DNA of 64,000 bases from Ecdyonurus torrentis (GCA_949318235.1 OX439130.1:40154835-40218834); one strand, 5' to 3'; positions 1-13,997 are shown, numbered from the stretch's first letter. Made by a program: numbers and translations. Notes: generated by a model not told the origin, from the sequence alone.

Positions 1-88
1 TAATAATTTGTTGCAATGAAAACAAATAGTACAATTGTATAAAAACATGCGGACTGGAGTTCAATGTATGTTGGTTCAACTCTGCTGC

Positions 89-133
89 ACAGCAAAGTTA
101 CTTGTCACCGCTAAATAAGTAAAACTTTGCTGC
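89..133. repeat. Short hairpin, 10 bp stem
   Basis: CAGCAAAGTT at 90-99 is the exact reverse complement of AACTTTGCTG at 123-132, with a 23 base loop. The text around it (CTGCAAGG then TAGACGCC within 50 bases) resembles stretches at about 31826-31880 and, inverted, 61710-61765, so this is probably a fragment of a dispersed element rather than a host RNA structure. Confidence 0.5.
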
Positions 134-189
134 AAGGTCACTCTGTTTTATAAAGTAAAGAAGTAGACGCCCAAAAACAAAACATTATG

Positions 190-365
190 TTCTATTGACT
201 GATAAAGGAACAACTGTTTTGAAGCTGACTATAAGCAATTTCGTTCATATCCGCTTCCGTTTCGACTTACTGCGCATGCGTAGTAAGGAGAAACGGAAGC
301 GGATGTGACCGAAATCGCTTATAGTCAGCTTCAAAACAGTTATTCCTTTATTAGTCAATATAGAA
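190..365. mobile_element. Palindromic MITE-like element with GCGCATGCG centre
   Basis: A near-perfect palindrome about 175 bp long. The left arm runs from TTCTATTGACTGATAAAGG and the right arm ends CCTTTATTAGTCAATATAG; the inner 65 bp of each arm agree at roughly nine positions in ten as reverse complements. The centre is TGCGCATGCG at 271-280, followed by flanks containing CGCTTCCG and CGGAAGCG. There is no coding capacity: the short reading frame that starts at 305 is an accident of the right arm. The size, symmetry and lack of a transposase fit a non-autonomous DNA transposon. The target duplication is not clear. Confidence 0.75.
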
Positions 366-2480
366 GTAAACTCCTCTCGAATAAATCTGACCGAAGTGTT
401 AATCTCTCGAAATGTTACATATATGTGGAAATTTTAACGCAAAATGGTCAGACTTATTCGGGAGGAGTGCACATTACTAATATGTATGCACATAGTCTAT
501 ATGTGTGTGAGTCGGTTGTGTATATTGTGTACTATGTATGTAATGTATATAGGGTAGCAGTCTATTAAAACATCACAAATTTCTGATGTTTTTACACGTG
601 GATATTGATAAATCACTAGATGAAAGCGTATCTCTTAACCCTTCCTGCGTAGGAGAAAACTTGTAAAGTAGGCAACCCACTTTACAATTTCTATTGTAAA
701 CCTGAATTTCGTAAAAAGATGAATTCCAAAAGTTCAAATCTCATGTTCAGATTTATATAATACTTTAGAATTTTTAACCCCAGCAGTTTGTAAGGTTACA
801 AAAGGATTAAGGGAGATAGTAGATGTATCATGTCATTATGATGGTCCCATCTCATGATTTATATTTATCCTTTTGTTTTGAGTTCAGAATTCCTTTAATA
901 GACTGATATCAGCGAAATATTATTTTAAAAGGAAAAAAAAACTAAAAATACTATATTCAATAATAAGAAGTATGAAACGATGTGGATAGCTCATGGGTAG
1001 TTCTGTATAAGTTTAGATCCTATATATAGTTTAATATTATCAAACATTCAATTTATTCGCAGTCTGCAAAACATAAATCATAATCAAATTTCATGTCTTC
1101 AAGCTTAAATTGACAAAAATCTTTAAATTTTATTACTTTTGTGATAAGAGGTGCACTTGCTAAAAATTGATGATCATAATTTTGACACGGTATTTTTATA
1201 CCGTTATCAAAAAAAAAAAAAAAAAGCGTCTTCTTCTTTTCTTTCTTTATCTATCATCTTTTTTTTTATAAAAGGATTTAAATGATAATGTAGCTCTTAG
1301 CCATATGATTTTATAGCCCATTAAATTATTCATATCAAAATATCCAATTAGTATTTTAGGACCATTCATATCATGCTACATAAATGGTCTATATATTTAT
1401 ATTTTAACATATGAAATTAAGCTTTATTGAGGTTAAAATTCCAAGTTGGGACACTATACGTACGTATATAAAAAAAATACTCATTTATGTTTCCCTCATC
1501 AATCACATATTTCATATGTAAATTATTACTATAGAAAGTCTGTAATATTATTCTGCAGCAAGTATGAAAGAAAGTTGAAAAAAATAATAATATAATATAA
1601 TATATAAAAAAATTGTAACTTAAGAGTTGAAATTTTATTTCGCAGTAAAAGAAGTTTAATTTTTTTATCACCCTAAAGGTATAAATTTAATGTTCAATTG
1701 TTTTGACGTGAAATTGGATTGCAGCTGCACTCAAGTATTTCCTTGTTAGATTATCTTCTATTATATAGTCTTGTCTTCTTGTGACGTCATAGCGACCATG
1801 ACACTGACCTAAACCAAATTTTGAATTCAAATTTATAGAAGTACGGTTGCACGATTTTTATACAAAATGTACGATAGAATTTGTTTTTATCTACACTTCT
1901 ACAGGAATATTGAAATTCAGAGTTTTCAAGATTGCATTATTTCATTATTTATTCATTTTATTTTTTCTTATTACGTTGTAAAATATTTCGTAATAATAAA
2001 AACACAACAATAAACAATAAAGAAAAATAAACACGTATGATGCAATCTGTAGCGTAAAAAACTTAATAATAATATATAAAATAACAAAGACGTATAAATA
2101 AAGTTTAAATTATTTAAAATAATTCAAAAGATTATGATAGACACAATATATAAATCTTTTTATATATATATAATATTATTTAAATAATAAAAAATTCATA
2201 ATATAACATTCACTTTTGATTAAATTTATTTCTTAAGAAGCAGACTTTTATCAGTATGGCGCCTTAAGGTGTTAGTACACCAATATATTCAAATATATAT
2301 ATATATATATATATCAATATTTATTATTTCTTTTGTCAATATATAATATTTTATTGTTATATTATATATTTATTTATTACTATACTTTATTTAACCTATT
2401 TGATTGGTATTTTCTTATGGTATATATAATATATTATGTTGGTAATGATATTATATAAGACTGAATTCCCATGATCTTTT

Positions 2481-2562
<82 letters not shown>

Positions 2563-3965
2563 TCGCGCGCCAAAAACACTATTAAAATAATATATTCGCG
2601 TCTGACACGCATAATCAATAATAGATAGTCAATATATAAAAAATATTATACCCACTAATAAATTTATAGAAACTAAAAACAAGAAGTCTTATATAGCTGT
2701 CCTATATCTTTAATATCAATAATTAATTACCCTTATATTATGTATTAGAATATTGAAAACATAAAAAATTCATCATTGAATTTCAATTACATAACAAGTT
2801 GTTTTTTTTCTATATAAAAATCAAATATGATTTAGAAAGTGGATTTAGAGAGTTTCATAAATCAAATTTTAACACGCATATAAATATAAGAATTTTGCAT
2901 CATATATAACACCAAATACGATGTATAAAATTTTTTACTATAATTTATTGCAATATCAATGTTATAGTTATCTTTTTTAATAAATCTTTTTACAGTAAAA
3001 TTTTATTTAAAAAAAACTACTCCTAAAGGCAGTACTAGCTAGTTATATAGAATGCACGCAGTTAAAGGATGATTTTCCTGAGGTGCATTTTACATGTAAT
3101 AATAATAAGCATAATAATATTATATGTTTGAATGCTAATAAGGGGAATCAAAATTTAAAAACAGAAAAACTTGTTATTTTATATTGAATATAGTTAATAA
3201 AAATTGATTGATCGTGAACTAAACATAGTGTAAAGGCGTTACTTTTATCTCAAGAAGATTTAGATGTGATTTTTTTTTTTTATTTTTTTTTTTTTTAAGA
3301 TTTTTATCCCGGTGGGTGGGCACACAATAATGCTCGCTGTTTTACATCTTTATATATTTAAACACATTCGTCGTATGGTGGACAAGACGGAATAATATTT
3401 TTTGTATGTCCGCCTTCGTAGAAACGTCCTTTCTAGGACGTTACTTTATTTTTGTGCGTGTTGTTGTATGAAAAAAAAAAAAAAAAAGTTTTGCATATTC
3501 AATTCTCAGTGGGAGTCTATAAGTACACAAAAATATGTAGATTTTTATTACCTTTTTTTTTGTAAGTAACCATATTTTTGATATTGGTATATGTATAAAT
3601 ATCTTCGATTTATGAAACATGTTTATTTTTTATTCTATAACTACGTTTTGAATTTAAAATTATATAATATAAAATATTATATATTATTGGTTATAGAAAT
3701 GTAATAAAATAAGCATAATTTGTGGGAGAATAACTAGAAATTTGTGGAAATATACAGAATATTTATATTTATAGTCTTTGAAATACGTCATTAGAAAAAC
3801 AAAATCTTCTCCTTATGAGCTTCAAGGAACTATAAGTGAGAGAGGGTGGGGGTAATATCATATAATAAAGAATACTGGTAATACTTAAGGTGCATGATGT
3901 ACCGGATTTTGAATTAAAGTTGAAAATGGTAAAACATGAGATTTTTGGACACATCTGTATAATGC
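366..3965. other. AT-rich non-coding stretch, no gene seen
   Basis: No exon-like segment is visible on either strand. The stretch contains a perfect TGACGTCA (1782-1789), a (CT)n array at 2482-2558, short (TA)n runs near 2170 and 2300, and a small perfect hairpin at 3423-3442 (AACGTCCT, four-base loop, AGGACGTT) in a slightly GC-richer patch at 3300-3440. It is probably intron or intergenic DNA. Confidence 0.6.
2482..2558 (+). repeat. (CT)n microsatellite
   Basis: About 38 uninterrupted CT units, followed directly by CATCTCGCGCGCC. Confidence 0.97.
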
Positions 3966-4068
3966 TGTTCGTAAACCCTATTCTCTGCTCCTAAAATGAC
4001 GATCAACTTTGGTTATTCAAATAGGATGCGCATTTTTTGGTGCAAGAGAACAGGGTTTACGAATAACA
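3966..4068. mobile_element. Short inverted-repeat element (about 103 bp)
   Basis: TGTTCGTAAACCCTATTCTC at the left end pairs with AACAGGGTTTACGAATAACA at the right end. The inverted similarity continues inward with more mismatches, so most of the element is a degenerate palindrome. It has no coding capacity. It is read as a small MITE or the remnant of one; no target duplication could be assigned. Confidence 0.6.
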
Positions 4069-5507
4069 CTAATGTCTTTCTTTTTTTTATTATAAATATT
4101 TTAAAAACTTAAAAGTAAAAAAATAATATAAAGGGACATGAAGTAGATCATTCTCTAAATTTACAGTATAGCTCTATAATACTGTAGTTTATCAAGCACT
4201 GTTTGAAAGTTAATAAATCCAACAAAAATAATGCATTCAAATTAGCTGCAGGCGTGATATAATATCAAGTAATAATCATGCTGCATTATTGAACTGGAAG
4301 AAAAGTGTTGGCTAGTTAGAGTTGATATGCTATGCATTGTTATTATTATTATTATAATTTGCTGTGTGAGAATCGTGCACTGTGTTTCCCATACATTAAA
4401 AACAAGCTATACATTTAATTAAATAATTGTATACTTTATTATGGTGAGAAAAACATTCCTTTTTTTTTTATAGATAATCATAGAATTGTTGTTGTTACTT
4501 CTATTTTATTATTATTAAAATAATAACAGATTGTTTTAATGTATACAAATATGGTCAAAATATTATTTTTATAAATTTAATTTATTCATATTTTTCTTTT
4601 AGATTTAGTAGGTGCGAATATCTTTATCTTTATAATATTTAACATTGAATACCTTTTTATCTTTTATTTAATTTTCTTATTTCGTTTATTACCGCATTGT
4701 ATATATAAAGAATGGCACTTATATACCGAAGAATAAAAGAGGCCGATTGCTAAAGGCTTAAATTTACAATGAAATAGTATTGTAAAGTATTTACATGTTA
4801 AATTAGTATAAAATAATGAATGAAAATAATTGTTGGAAACATATAATGAAAACTTATGAAGATAAAATAATTTTTTATTACATTATACTAAATTGAAAGT
4901 TGTTAATACGATAGCAGAATAGTTCTTTTAAAAAAAATCTAAAAGGAGAAAAGAATAATTATACGTGTATCAGAATGACGATTTCCTATAATAATAAGGA
5001 ACTTCTATTATTACTGTTTCTAATTTTAAACATTATAAAGGTTTAATATTTCTCCAAATATAGACAAAAATTATATTTAAAAAAAAAAAGATTTAATGAT
5101 CAAATAAATATATCCAAGTCAATATTGTTTTTAAGTAAATATATACTTAAGAATATGAAGCGAGCGAGGTACTTAACTTAAATTTTTTTTATGGCACGAA
5201 TCTCTCTCTCTCCGGTTTTGTTCAAACAAAGCATAAAAATTATTCTTAGAAAATAGACACTGTCTGACAATTAATTGGTTAAACACGGATATTGATTGTT
5301 TAGATACCTATAGTTAATTTGTGTTATGTACCGTTCTGTTGTTATTTCTTGCTGTAATTTAAATCACGTTATATGAAGGAGAAAAAAAATCTTTATAAAT
5401 TTAGCCTTATTTCTTTTTTTTTTTTAACCTTAACCTTTATTTTTTTTTAATGAATATATACTATTTTTTTTTTATTATTTTATATAGAAGAATAGTTATT
5501 TAATTTC
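4069..5507. other. AT-rich non-coding stretch, nothing recognised
   Basis: Low-complexity A/T sequence with short homopolymers. No exon, RNA gene or complete element was seen. Confidence 0.6.
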
Positions 5508-5763
5508 TTAAAGGCGTAGAACACCTTGAACAAAAAACAGATCTAATATCCCAACATACCTATATATCAACGTTGATTTAGCCAGAGTCATTGATTTCTA
5601 ATTTATTTTCCATTCACAAAATCACAGGATCACAAAATCACAGCTGCGGGATTGTGAATGGAAAATAAATTAGAAATTAATGACTCTGGCCAAATTAACG
5701 TTGATATTTAGATATGTTAGGATATTAGACATGTTTTTTGTTCAAGGTGTTCTACGCCTTTAA
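5508..5763. mobile_element. MITE with TTAA target duplication
   Basis: TTAA at 5508-5511 and TTAA at 5760-5763 bracket a 248 bp element. It begins AGGCGTAGAACACCTTGAAC and ends with the exact reverse complement, GTTCAAGGTGTTCTACGCCT. The arms extend for most of the element, including ATTTATTTTCCATTCACAA and its inverted partner TTGTGAATGGAAAATAAAT, leaving a short centre with two CACAAAATCACA repeats. A TTAA duplication is typical of piggyBac and some Kolobok-type elements, but the ends do not show the usual CCC of piggyBac, so the superfamily is left open. It has no transposase and must be non-autonomous. Confidence 0.85.
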
Positions 5764-7301
5764 AGTTTTAATTTCTACATGTTTGCCAAGCCCTATGCTT
5801 GTTGCAGAATGAACTGCCTGTGCCAATATATATTTTTTTTTGCTATTATGAGTGAATAATGTTCGTCTAAAATTGATTTAGTTAATAATAGTTGGAACTT
5901 ACTCTTATTTAAAATTTATTAACTGTTATAAAAGCAAACTTCTCTTATTTATAGTGCATAAACATGCCAATATGCATAAAAACTACATGTGGTAAAATTC
6001 TATATGGTAATTTTAAATTCTTTAGTTCAAAACTTGATAAGCAAAACATAAATACCAAATAAATCATTATATTAAGTTGACAATTAATTAAGCTTTTTAT
6101 TATTATTATTTCTCATAATTTAACTTTGTAAGGATTCAGAACTAGGGTATAATATATAGGAAGTAATATTAAAAAATAAAGAGAGGGAGACTTTTTTTTT
6201 CTTTAAGGGAGTAAATTTTTCATTTTTAAACTTTCATACCTTTTTTTTTTAAGCTTTGTATATTTTTTCTCTTTATATACGTAAGTTGATTTTGTAATGA
6301 ATGTCACGCACATTGCGTGGCACACGTGATATAAAAATATCAAAAAAGACACGAAGTAAATTAATGAATTTAAAGTCTAATGCGTTGTTTGCAAATATTT
6401 TTCTTTTCTATTATCGTATTTTAATGCTTTAGTAAGCTCATTAATTCACGCAGTCTTGCTATAGTTATAATATAGGATGTAGTCAAAAAAATTATATTGA
6501 AGAGGGAGTATATATAATTCATATTACGTATGCATAAAGATAATAATAATAATATTAAGAGAACGAAGTAGGCTATAAAAATTGAAATAGTGATTGTGAC
6601 ACAAAGTTCTCATAACAATACAAGGCGTCAGCAATGACGGCGTGTGTTTAATTACTCAATGATAATTAACGATAAAACTTTATACTTCAAATTATAGACT
6701 CGCATAAAATTTAATTTATATAATGTCTTTATTGTAATAAAAAGATAACTAAATTAGTTTTTTGTTTTTTAAAAGTTTTGAGTTGTATAACCTTATTTTT
6801 ATTTCATTGTATAATATTATGATAATATATTTTTATGAATATATTTGATAGTTTTAAATATTTAATATTGTAGCAATTATATTATGGAGATGTAATAAAA
6901 TTAATGTGTAATTAGATACGTTTATTTCAGATCCTGTACAGTGATATCAAAGTACGCAAGATATCCTTAGGCTTAAAAACTACCCTTAGGTTATTTCTGT
7001 TGTCTTGTAAATGTTGTATGTTCCATGATTATGCTAATTATATATTAACCACCTTCCTATTTAATATGCTTGTAAGGCAGTTGGGTAAAAAAAAAGTGTT
7101 TTGATTGCTGTACTTTTTTTTGTACTGCATAATGTGAAAGTAAACATGCACGTTTCCTGTTACTCTCGTTCTGTTAAATGAAGAAAAAAAATTAGTAGCT
7201 GATTTCATTAATTTTTTAATACAAAAACTCAATGCTTGTTACCGGGGTGTAGTGACATAACCAATCAAAAGTGCGCTAGAAAACAGCAGAAGGCCACTAT
7301 C
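5764..7301. other. AT-rich non-coding stretch, nothing recognised
   Basis: No gene was seen. There is a small cluster CACGCA, TTGCGTGG and CACGTG at about 6306-6328, which includes an E-box, and otherwise A/T-rich text with poly-T runs. Confidence 0.55.
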
Positions 7302-7613
7302 TATAGGGTCTATGTATTCATGTTAAAGTCAAAGCCATGTTGTTGGATAACTCAATAACATGAGTGGCATAGTAAAATAACTCATTTTGCCAGTTTAAAA
7401 ACACTTACAAAATATTTTTGAGAGCATTGATGCTGTAAATATTTTGAATTGGTACCTCAAGTACGTGAGAAAAATAACAATAACAAAAAATTAACCGATT
7501 TCCCAAAGAAAATTGGCTTAAACGAAGTTTGTCCTTTGCTGAGCAATGCTATTCACTACTCCAGTATGACCTCCAAGCGCATTAAATATGACGTCATCCG
7601 CATACACTCTATT
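7302..7613 (+). mobile_element. Dispersed ~300 bp MITE family A, copy 1
   Basis: This is one of four copies in the window (others at 15225, 24163 and, inverted, 26300). The ends are TATAGGGTCTATG and CATACACTCTAT, imperfect inverted repeats starting at TA, which suggests a TA target site as for Tc1/mariner-derived MITEs. Shared internal blocks in order are GCCATGTTGG-like, CATTTTGCCA, AATATTTTTGAGAGCATT, GAGAAAAATAA, TGCTGAGCAATG and ATGACGTCAT. It has no coding capacity. The conserved ATGACGTCAT near the right end is a perfect ATF/CREB-type palindrome. Confidence 0.8.
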
Positions 7614-10091
7614 AGCATTTATTATAGGGACCACCATTGAAACGATTTTTGAGAAAACTAATGCAGTTTAGGACCAAGAAATTCGAATGACTCGAACGTG
7701 ATACGCTTTTACATAAAATAATCCAATGTAGGAAACATTTATAAATGTAATCCAGAATACGAAAATACAAAATAAATATTTGAAGTACAAAATACATGAA
7801 CACAACATATCTTTTAAAGTAAGTGGTTTGGTAATTCTAAAAAGTCTACAATCAGTATAAAAACAACAACCCAATCTCTCTGACATAACACTGTACAAAG
7901 TTATACTCTGGCTATGTTTCGCAAACATAAGCGATATATAAATATACTTAGTTGATATCCAGGAACTCAAATGTTATGAGAACTTGAACACATGAGTACG
8001 TGAAAATATTCAAGGTCGTTTAAAGAGATAAAAGATATTAATATTTAATTGTATGTATTATAATTTTAATTGATAATACTTTATTATAATTGCCCATACA
8101 GAAAATTAGATTTATTATTAATTAATTACATACATGTCTATTGAAAATTTAAAACTTTCAATTTAAGACTGAAAAAAAAAAAAAAAAGTTAAGATAAAGA
8201 TTTATAATTATCTATATAATTTCGATGATTTATTTTTTTTTTCTTCGTCAAATATATAGTATCTGCTTTCGAATATGTATCAATTATAATAGTTTAGAGA
8301 CCAAGATGTTATTTGCGTCATTTAAAATTTTTAAGATAAAATCTGCAGTTTAAACGCGTTTATTATTACTGTTATTACTTTAATAATATTGTACGTTTTT
8401 CTCTTTGAAATTATTTCAATTTTTATCTACTTATTTAAATTTTAAATAAGTTGATAAATATAGATAGATAAATGAATAAATAAATAATTATTAAATAAAT
8501 ATGAGTAAATAAAAAAACGTATTTATGTATATAAATATATGAATATACTTTATTTTCACGTATTGCTAAAACCGGTTGCATAAATTATAATTATTAATAA
8601 TAATTAATAATAAACTTTTACATGAGTAATATTTACAATAAATAATAATCAAGTAACAACGTCATTACAATAAGGTTAATTAATAATATCAAGAGAAAAA
8701 GATTGTCGTCTTTTTTAATTAAAAATATACATAAGTTTTAGTGTCAGTTTATAAAATTTACAACTCTCTGACTTTGTATAATAATATGCAATTATATATT
8801 TTGCAATTTGTCGTATTATTTTGACACTGACTCCACGTGAGGTATGTAGAGGATGGTGTTTGACCACAATGGCGCCAACCCTATACATGAGGCGCCAACC
8901 CTTAGCAAATCTAGACAAGGCGACGAAGATAACAAGTTATACATATATATACATGTATATTATGATGTATATTATAAATCGTTATTCCTAGTTCATAACC
9001 ACAGTTATATTAACTTGCAGACAGTCTCATGTTTTTATATTTAAACCAGTGATAAATGTAGAATAAAGATACCAATTTCCTTCTATTCTTGTCAAAAACT
9101 TTTTATATCCCAATTTTTTTTTCTTGCTAATGTCATTTTATATGGATGGTTATGTATTTTTTTATGTTCAGAAAAAAAGAAATGATAACGTTAAAAAAAT
9201 TATCATCGTTATTTTCTTGGATCATTTATTTATCATAAAATAAATTTGCTTTTTATTTTGTATATTATATTTTTATAAAAAAATAAGTTATTGAGTTTTT
9301 TAAACAAAATATCGTCTCATTGAAATCTGTTATTTTTTCTTATAATGAATTAAATGCTTTAAAGCAACAAAATAAAAGTAATTTAAACTTTTTTTTTTTC
9401 TTCTTCATATTTTTGTTATACACGTAAAATATGTTACCTCTTACGCTCAATAATAGGTACACGGAGAAAAATACCATTTTACAACACGCATTACACAGAA
9501 TTTGTTTTTTCTGGACATTCACTACAGTATACTATTTTGTGTATTTTTCTATTTTTTTTAAAAGCGTCGGCAAGTACAATATAATATAATATCGACGAGT
9601 ACAGACTGTATAATATAATCACGTATATTGTACCGGATATACAAATTGAATCTTGCGTTACTGATTATGCGATGACCTTTATCTAACGAGAGTACATATC
9701 ACTTAAATTAACTCATGAAATTTACCATTGATACAGTAGCTAATTTAATTGTATATTATATAGAGTTTTAGCTAAATACAGTTAAATCTATTAATGTTTG
9801 ATTTGTAAACAAGTCATTCAATATTCATATAGTGCAGTGCATTGCGTATCAATACAGTTGAGATCCACTAAATATACTACCAGTTAATTCAATATGTTAT
9901 TAATTAATTAAATTAAAAATGTCTGTGAATTTCTGAACTATTTGAAGTTATTTAGATACTTTTTTTAAGTAACTAAATAATAAAAGCATTTAAATATTTT
10001 TAAAGTGATTAAAATATAAATTGCATAATTTCTTCTTATTACAGTATTTTATTAAATCAGTATAATATAAGACAACATTGGGAAAATGTGA

Positions 10092-10093
<2 letters not shown>

Positions 10094-10128
<35 letters not shown>
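10094..10128 (+). repeat. (GA)n microsatellite
   Basis: About 17 GA units. Confidence 0.95.
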
Positions 10129-10130
<2 letters not shown>

Positions 10131-11245
10131 ATGAACCAATTACTATAATGTGTTTTTATTTTGGGTAATGTATATAAAAATCAAACTTAAATCAGAAAAT
10201 AAACTTTAATTTATCAGAAAATAACTGGAATAATATATATCTTTTGTTGATGTATATTTAATAGATAACTTGCGTATTTCTATTACTTTCATTATTATAA
10301 TATAATGTACTTATAACTTTAAAAGTACATTATTATATAAATTAATATGTATAATAAAATCTCAAAATATTCAATAATAAAAAAATAAAAAAAATGAAAG
10401 GCTCCCACTAAAAATTTAAATTACCATATATTATATAACTGCCTTTTTAATTTTAAAATATACACTTTTCATTATATTAAATTTTTTGGAATGTTTAATG
10501 ATTATTATTAATTTTGTTTTTTTGAAACTTAACAATATATATTTTCTAAATATAATTTCACTAAGTAATAAAATTTACTTACCATGATGTTTTAAAAAGC
10601 TTTTAAATTTAATAGCTGAGATAATAGCAGAAAAAGTAAAACTAATATTCAGGTTAAATAGGTATAATAATAATAATAATTATTATTATTTTAGCAACCA
10701 TAGTACTATATAACAAAGTAACAAATTTCGCATACAATGTTATACAAGTTGATGGAGTGTTATTATATTAAGCAAGCGCCATGCAGAGAGTGTTAGGTTA
10801 TAGGGTCATTTGACCTTAAAAAGGTCACCAAGATAGAAAAAAATATATATACATAACAAAATAAAAATCACACCTACCATTATTTTTTTAGAATGAAATT
10901 TGAAACTTATATAAGTATTATTTTTCTTTGTATGAAAAACTATTCCTTCTTTAAGAAATTTATTGAAAATTTAATTAAAATTTATTTAAATAAAATTACA
11001 TTGATAAAATTTTATTGAATTTATATAGAAGTTTTTAATTTATTGATACTTGTATTAAAAATTTGCTAAATGTTTATTTAAAACAAGTATTAATGTGATC
11101 TACTTTATTTTATATTTAAATAAATTCATTTTATTCTCTTTGCAAGTGAAAATATTACATTGAAATATTTGCTTTCAATGTTTAAAATAAGGTTGGGTTA
11201 TTTGTTGGTACACTTCCAAATTTAGTTGTTTTTTTTACTGTGCTA

Positions 11246-11285
<40 letters not shown>

Positions 11286-11594
11286 CTACGCTTAAATACC
11301 TTGAGCATTGAGGTTTTAAAACACGGAGAAAAATTTTAAATTTTAAAACTAATAGTAACAGTCATTTAATTTGGAATAAAACATTATAATATTTATTATG
11401 AAACTTTATATGGAATCTCTCATGTCAATATAACAAATTTGAAACTTAAGATAAAAAATTTCTGAACTGCAATGCAATTCACATGTTGATTTTTGTAATT
11501 TGTTTTCATACGGATAGTTAATTTTGTAATTTCAATTATATTTCTTTATTCAACTATTAATAATTTTATGTATTTAGGAAATATTTATATTCAC

Positions 11595-11883
11595 AGACAA
11601 AAATAAATACGCAATAATTATTTTAGATCAATGTAGCAACATTTTTATTTGTAACAACATAATTTATGCTATATTGTTCAGCAATTATATCTATAACATG
11701 ATGTTCAACATAATCACTATAATATGCTATTCCAAAATTAGCAACATTTATGCTTTACCATTTATAGACTACATAAATTTAATTTTTCTATAATATTTCA
11801 ATATAGTACAAGTGAAGCGCACAGAATTATATAAACAAACGTACCATACATAATACACTTTCCTAATTTTTTCGCAGTGTATA
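11595..11883. mobile_element. Possible member of the ACGTAAT-ended MITE family
   Basis: The left part CAGACAAAAATAAATACGC and inner words AACATAATTTATGCTATATTG resemble the element at 46293 (CGGACAAAAATAAATG, then AACATAATTTAATGCTATAT). The right boundary TTTTTTCGCAGTGTAT is only a weak match to TTTTTTCCGTGTAT. It is called a degraded copy on this shared word order; boundaries are approximate. Confidence 0.4.
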
Positions 11884-13220
11884 ATGGTAAAATAGTAACC
11901 TAAAAAAATAATAATAATGAAACATTATTAAATGTTATATAATAAGTAGATAACGTTAAAATATTATTTCAATTCACATATCACATAAATATATACATAT
12001 AAGACCTAAATAAGAAATCATGAATCATTAATAAAAACTATTTTGAGAGAAGGGTTGTGCTGTGATAATTCTCCTGCAGGAGTGATTCTTTCTCGCGTAC
12101 TTTCACTATACAGTATTACAATTGCTCCATAAATTAAGCTACAACTAAATTATATACATATAGCAATATTATTAACAAAAAAGGTTAGTATATTATTATA
12201 ACTTCGTGTTTAACCTCAGCGGTCAATATCTCACATTGTTTATTTCTCAATCGATTTACTTCAGTTCTGGAAAAATTCGTGCATGGAATATTTTAATGTT
12301 ATTTCCTTGTAAGATTTTTAAGAAATTTTTAAAGAAATCTTGGATAATGATAGTAATAAAATGTGGCTGTAAAATTAAACGAGAAATTATCTTGGTTAAT
12401 TGGAGAAAAAAAATCTCATATTTTTTTTTAACCAGATAGCTGTTTTGTTTATGGGGAGGGGTTTTTGAAATGGCAATCAGGTAATCAAAAAAGTAACCGA
12501 CAACTGGTCCTATTTGTTTTATATGCAGTGATATTTTGGACTAAAAGGGTCTATAACTTGTAAAAAAATATATACATAATAAAAAATAAAAAATGAAAGT
12601 GCGGGTTTTTGAAATTTTAGGCCCAATATTGAATTCTACTTCGTTTTCTTTCTTTTTATTCGTCTTATTATGTTATGTTTTTGTTTTTTTCTATATTTAT
12701 TTCAACGGGGACCCAGTATGAAATATTGATCAGCGATAGCTCTCAAAAACTGCTTTGAAATTATTTGAAATTTGGTGGCAATAGACGTTGAAACTAGGGG
12801 GATATTAACTTTCTGATCCCTTCTCTTAATATTTCTATTTTATACGCTTCTGACTTGGTACGAATTTGTCTTTTAATTAATTTATTTATAAACATTGCAA
12901 AACAATTTAGTTACAGTGACATTTTTGTTTAATTTATAACTAATGCAATTTGATTTTTTTTAAAATGTTGTTAATATTATTTGAATCTTTAACAGAAGTA
13001 AAACTAATGATAATCTAAACGATTAAAAAAAATAGTAATTTAAAATTTCGTATAATTCGCTGCGTCATAGAAAAATCCTTACAACAAATTTAAGATTGAG
13101 TCGTGATTGCAAAAGTTTAGTTTGCTATATTTCAGATTTACTTTCCTCTCCTTGGATGATTAGAATTTTGAAACTAAATTTATTTATTGTGATAGTGTGT
13201 CAAAGATAACGTGGAGCACG

Positions 13221-13223
<3 letters not shown>

Positions 13224-13316
<93 letters not shown>
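13224..13316 (+). repeat. (CT)n microsatellite
   Basis: About 46 CT units without interruption. Its translation gives a long Ser-Leu run that is not a protein. Confidence 0.97.
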
Positions 13317-13319
<3 letters not shown>

Positions 13320-13442
13320 GTTACTCCCCAACTCGATTATCCCATATGACAATAGCCAAGGATTTATTATGCAGGGAAAGAAAAGAAAACGATATCTGCG
13401 TCACATATATGTAAGAATGCTAATTTACACGCGCTAGCCATT

Positions 13443-13443
<1 letters not shown>

Positions 13444-13484
<41 letters not shown>
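13444..13484 (+). repeat. Poly-A run of about 41
   Basis: An uninterrupted A tract. No retroelement body with a recognisable promoter or reverse transcriptase sits upstream, so a retroposon tail is possible but unsupported. Confidence 0.9.
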
Positions 13485-13487
<3 letters not shown>

Positions 13488-13938
13488 ACCAAAATTTGAC
13501 TCCCCGAAGCTTACATCTATAGAAATGCATATGACATCCCCCCCTACATACTTCAGCATTTTGCACTTCTACGTGGACGGAATTTTATCAACAAAAATCG
13601 TTTTTTTTAAATTCCTATTTTTTACTTGAATTTTCCTACGGGAAATATTTGAATATAGTAGTTTATCTAAAAAAAAAATCTAATCTATTTAGGGGTGAAA
13701 TTGCAATGTACTACATTTAGATCGATTTATATTTTTCTATATAAGATGTTAAATTGGAAAATATGTGATGAGGAAACTGAGAAGTATAATAAAATTTACT
13801 TTATTTCTTTTCTTTTTTCTTTCAATTGGTGAACAAGTACTGAACATTTTATACTTCTTGCTGGAGAATAGTTTAATTCAAGAATAAAGAGTTTTTATTG
13901 TATCGTTGGCAACGTGCCAAAATGCTACCGTATGGTGA

Positions 13939-13997
<59 letters not shown>

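Noticed and set aside
305..568. 87-codon frame at the window start
   Set aside because: Begins in the arm of the palindromic element and continues into AT-rich DNA; no coding signature.
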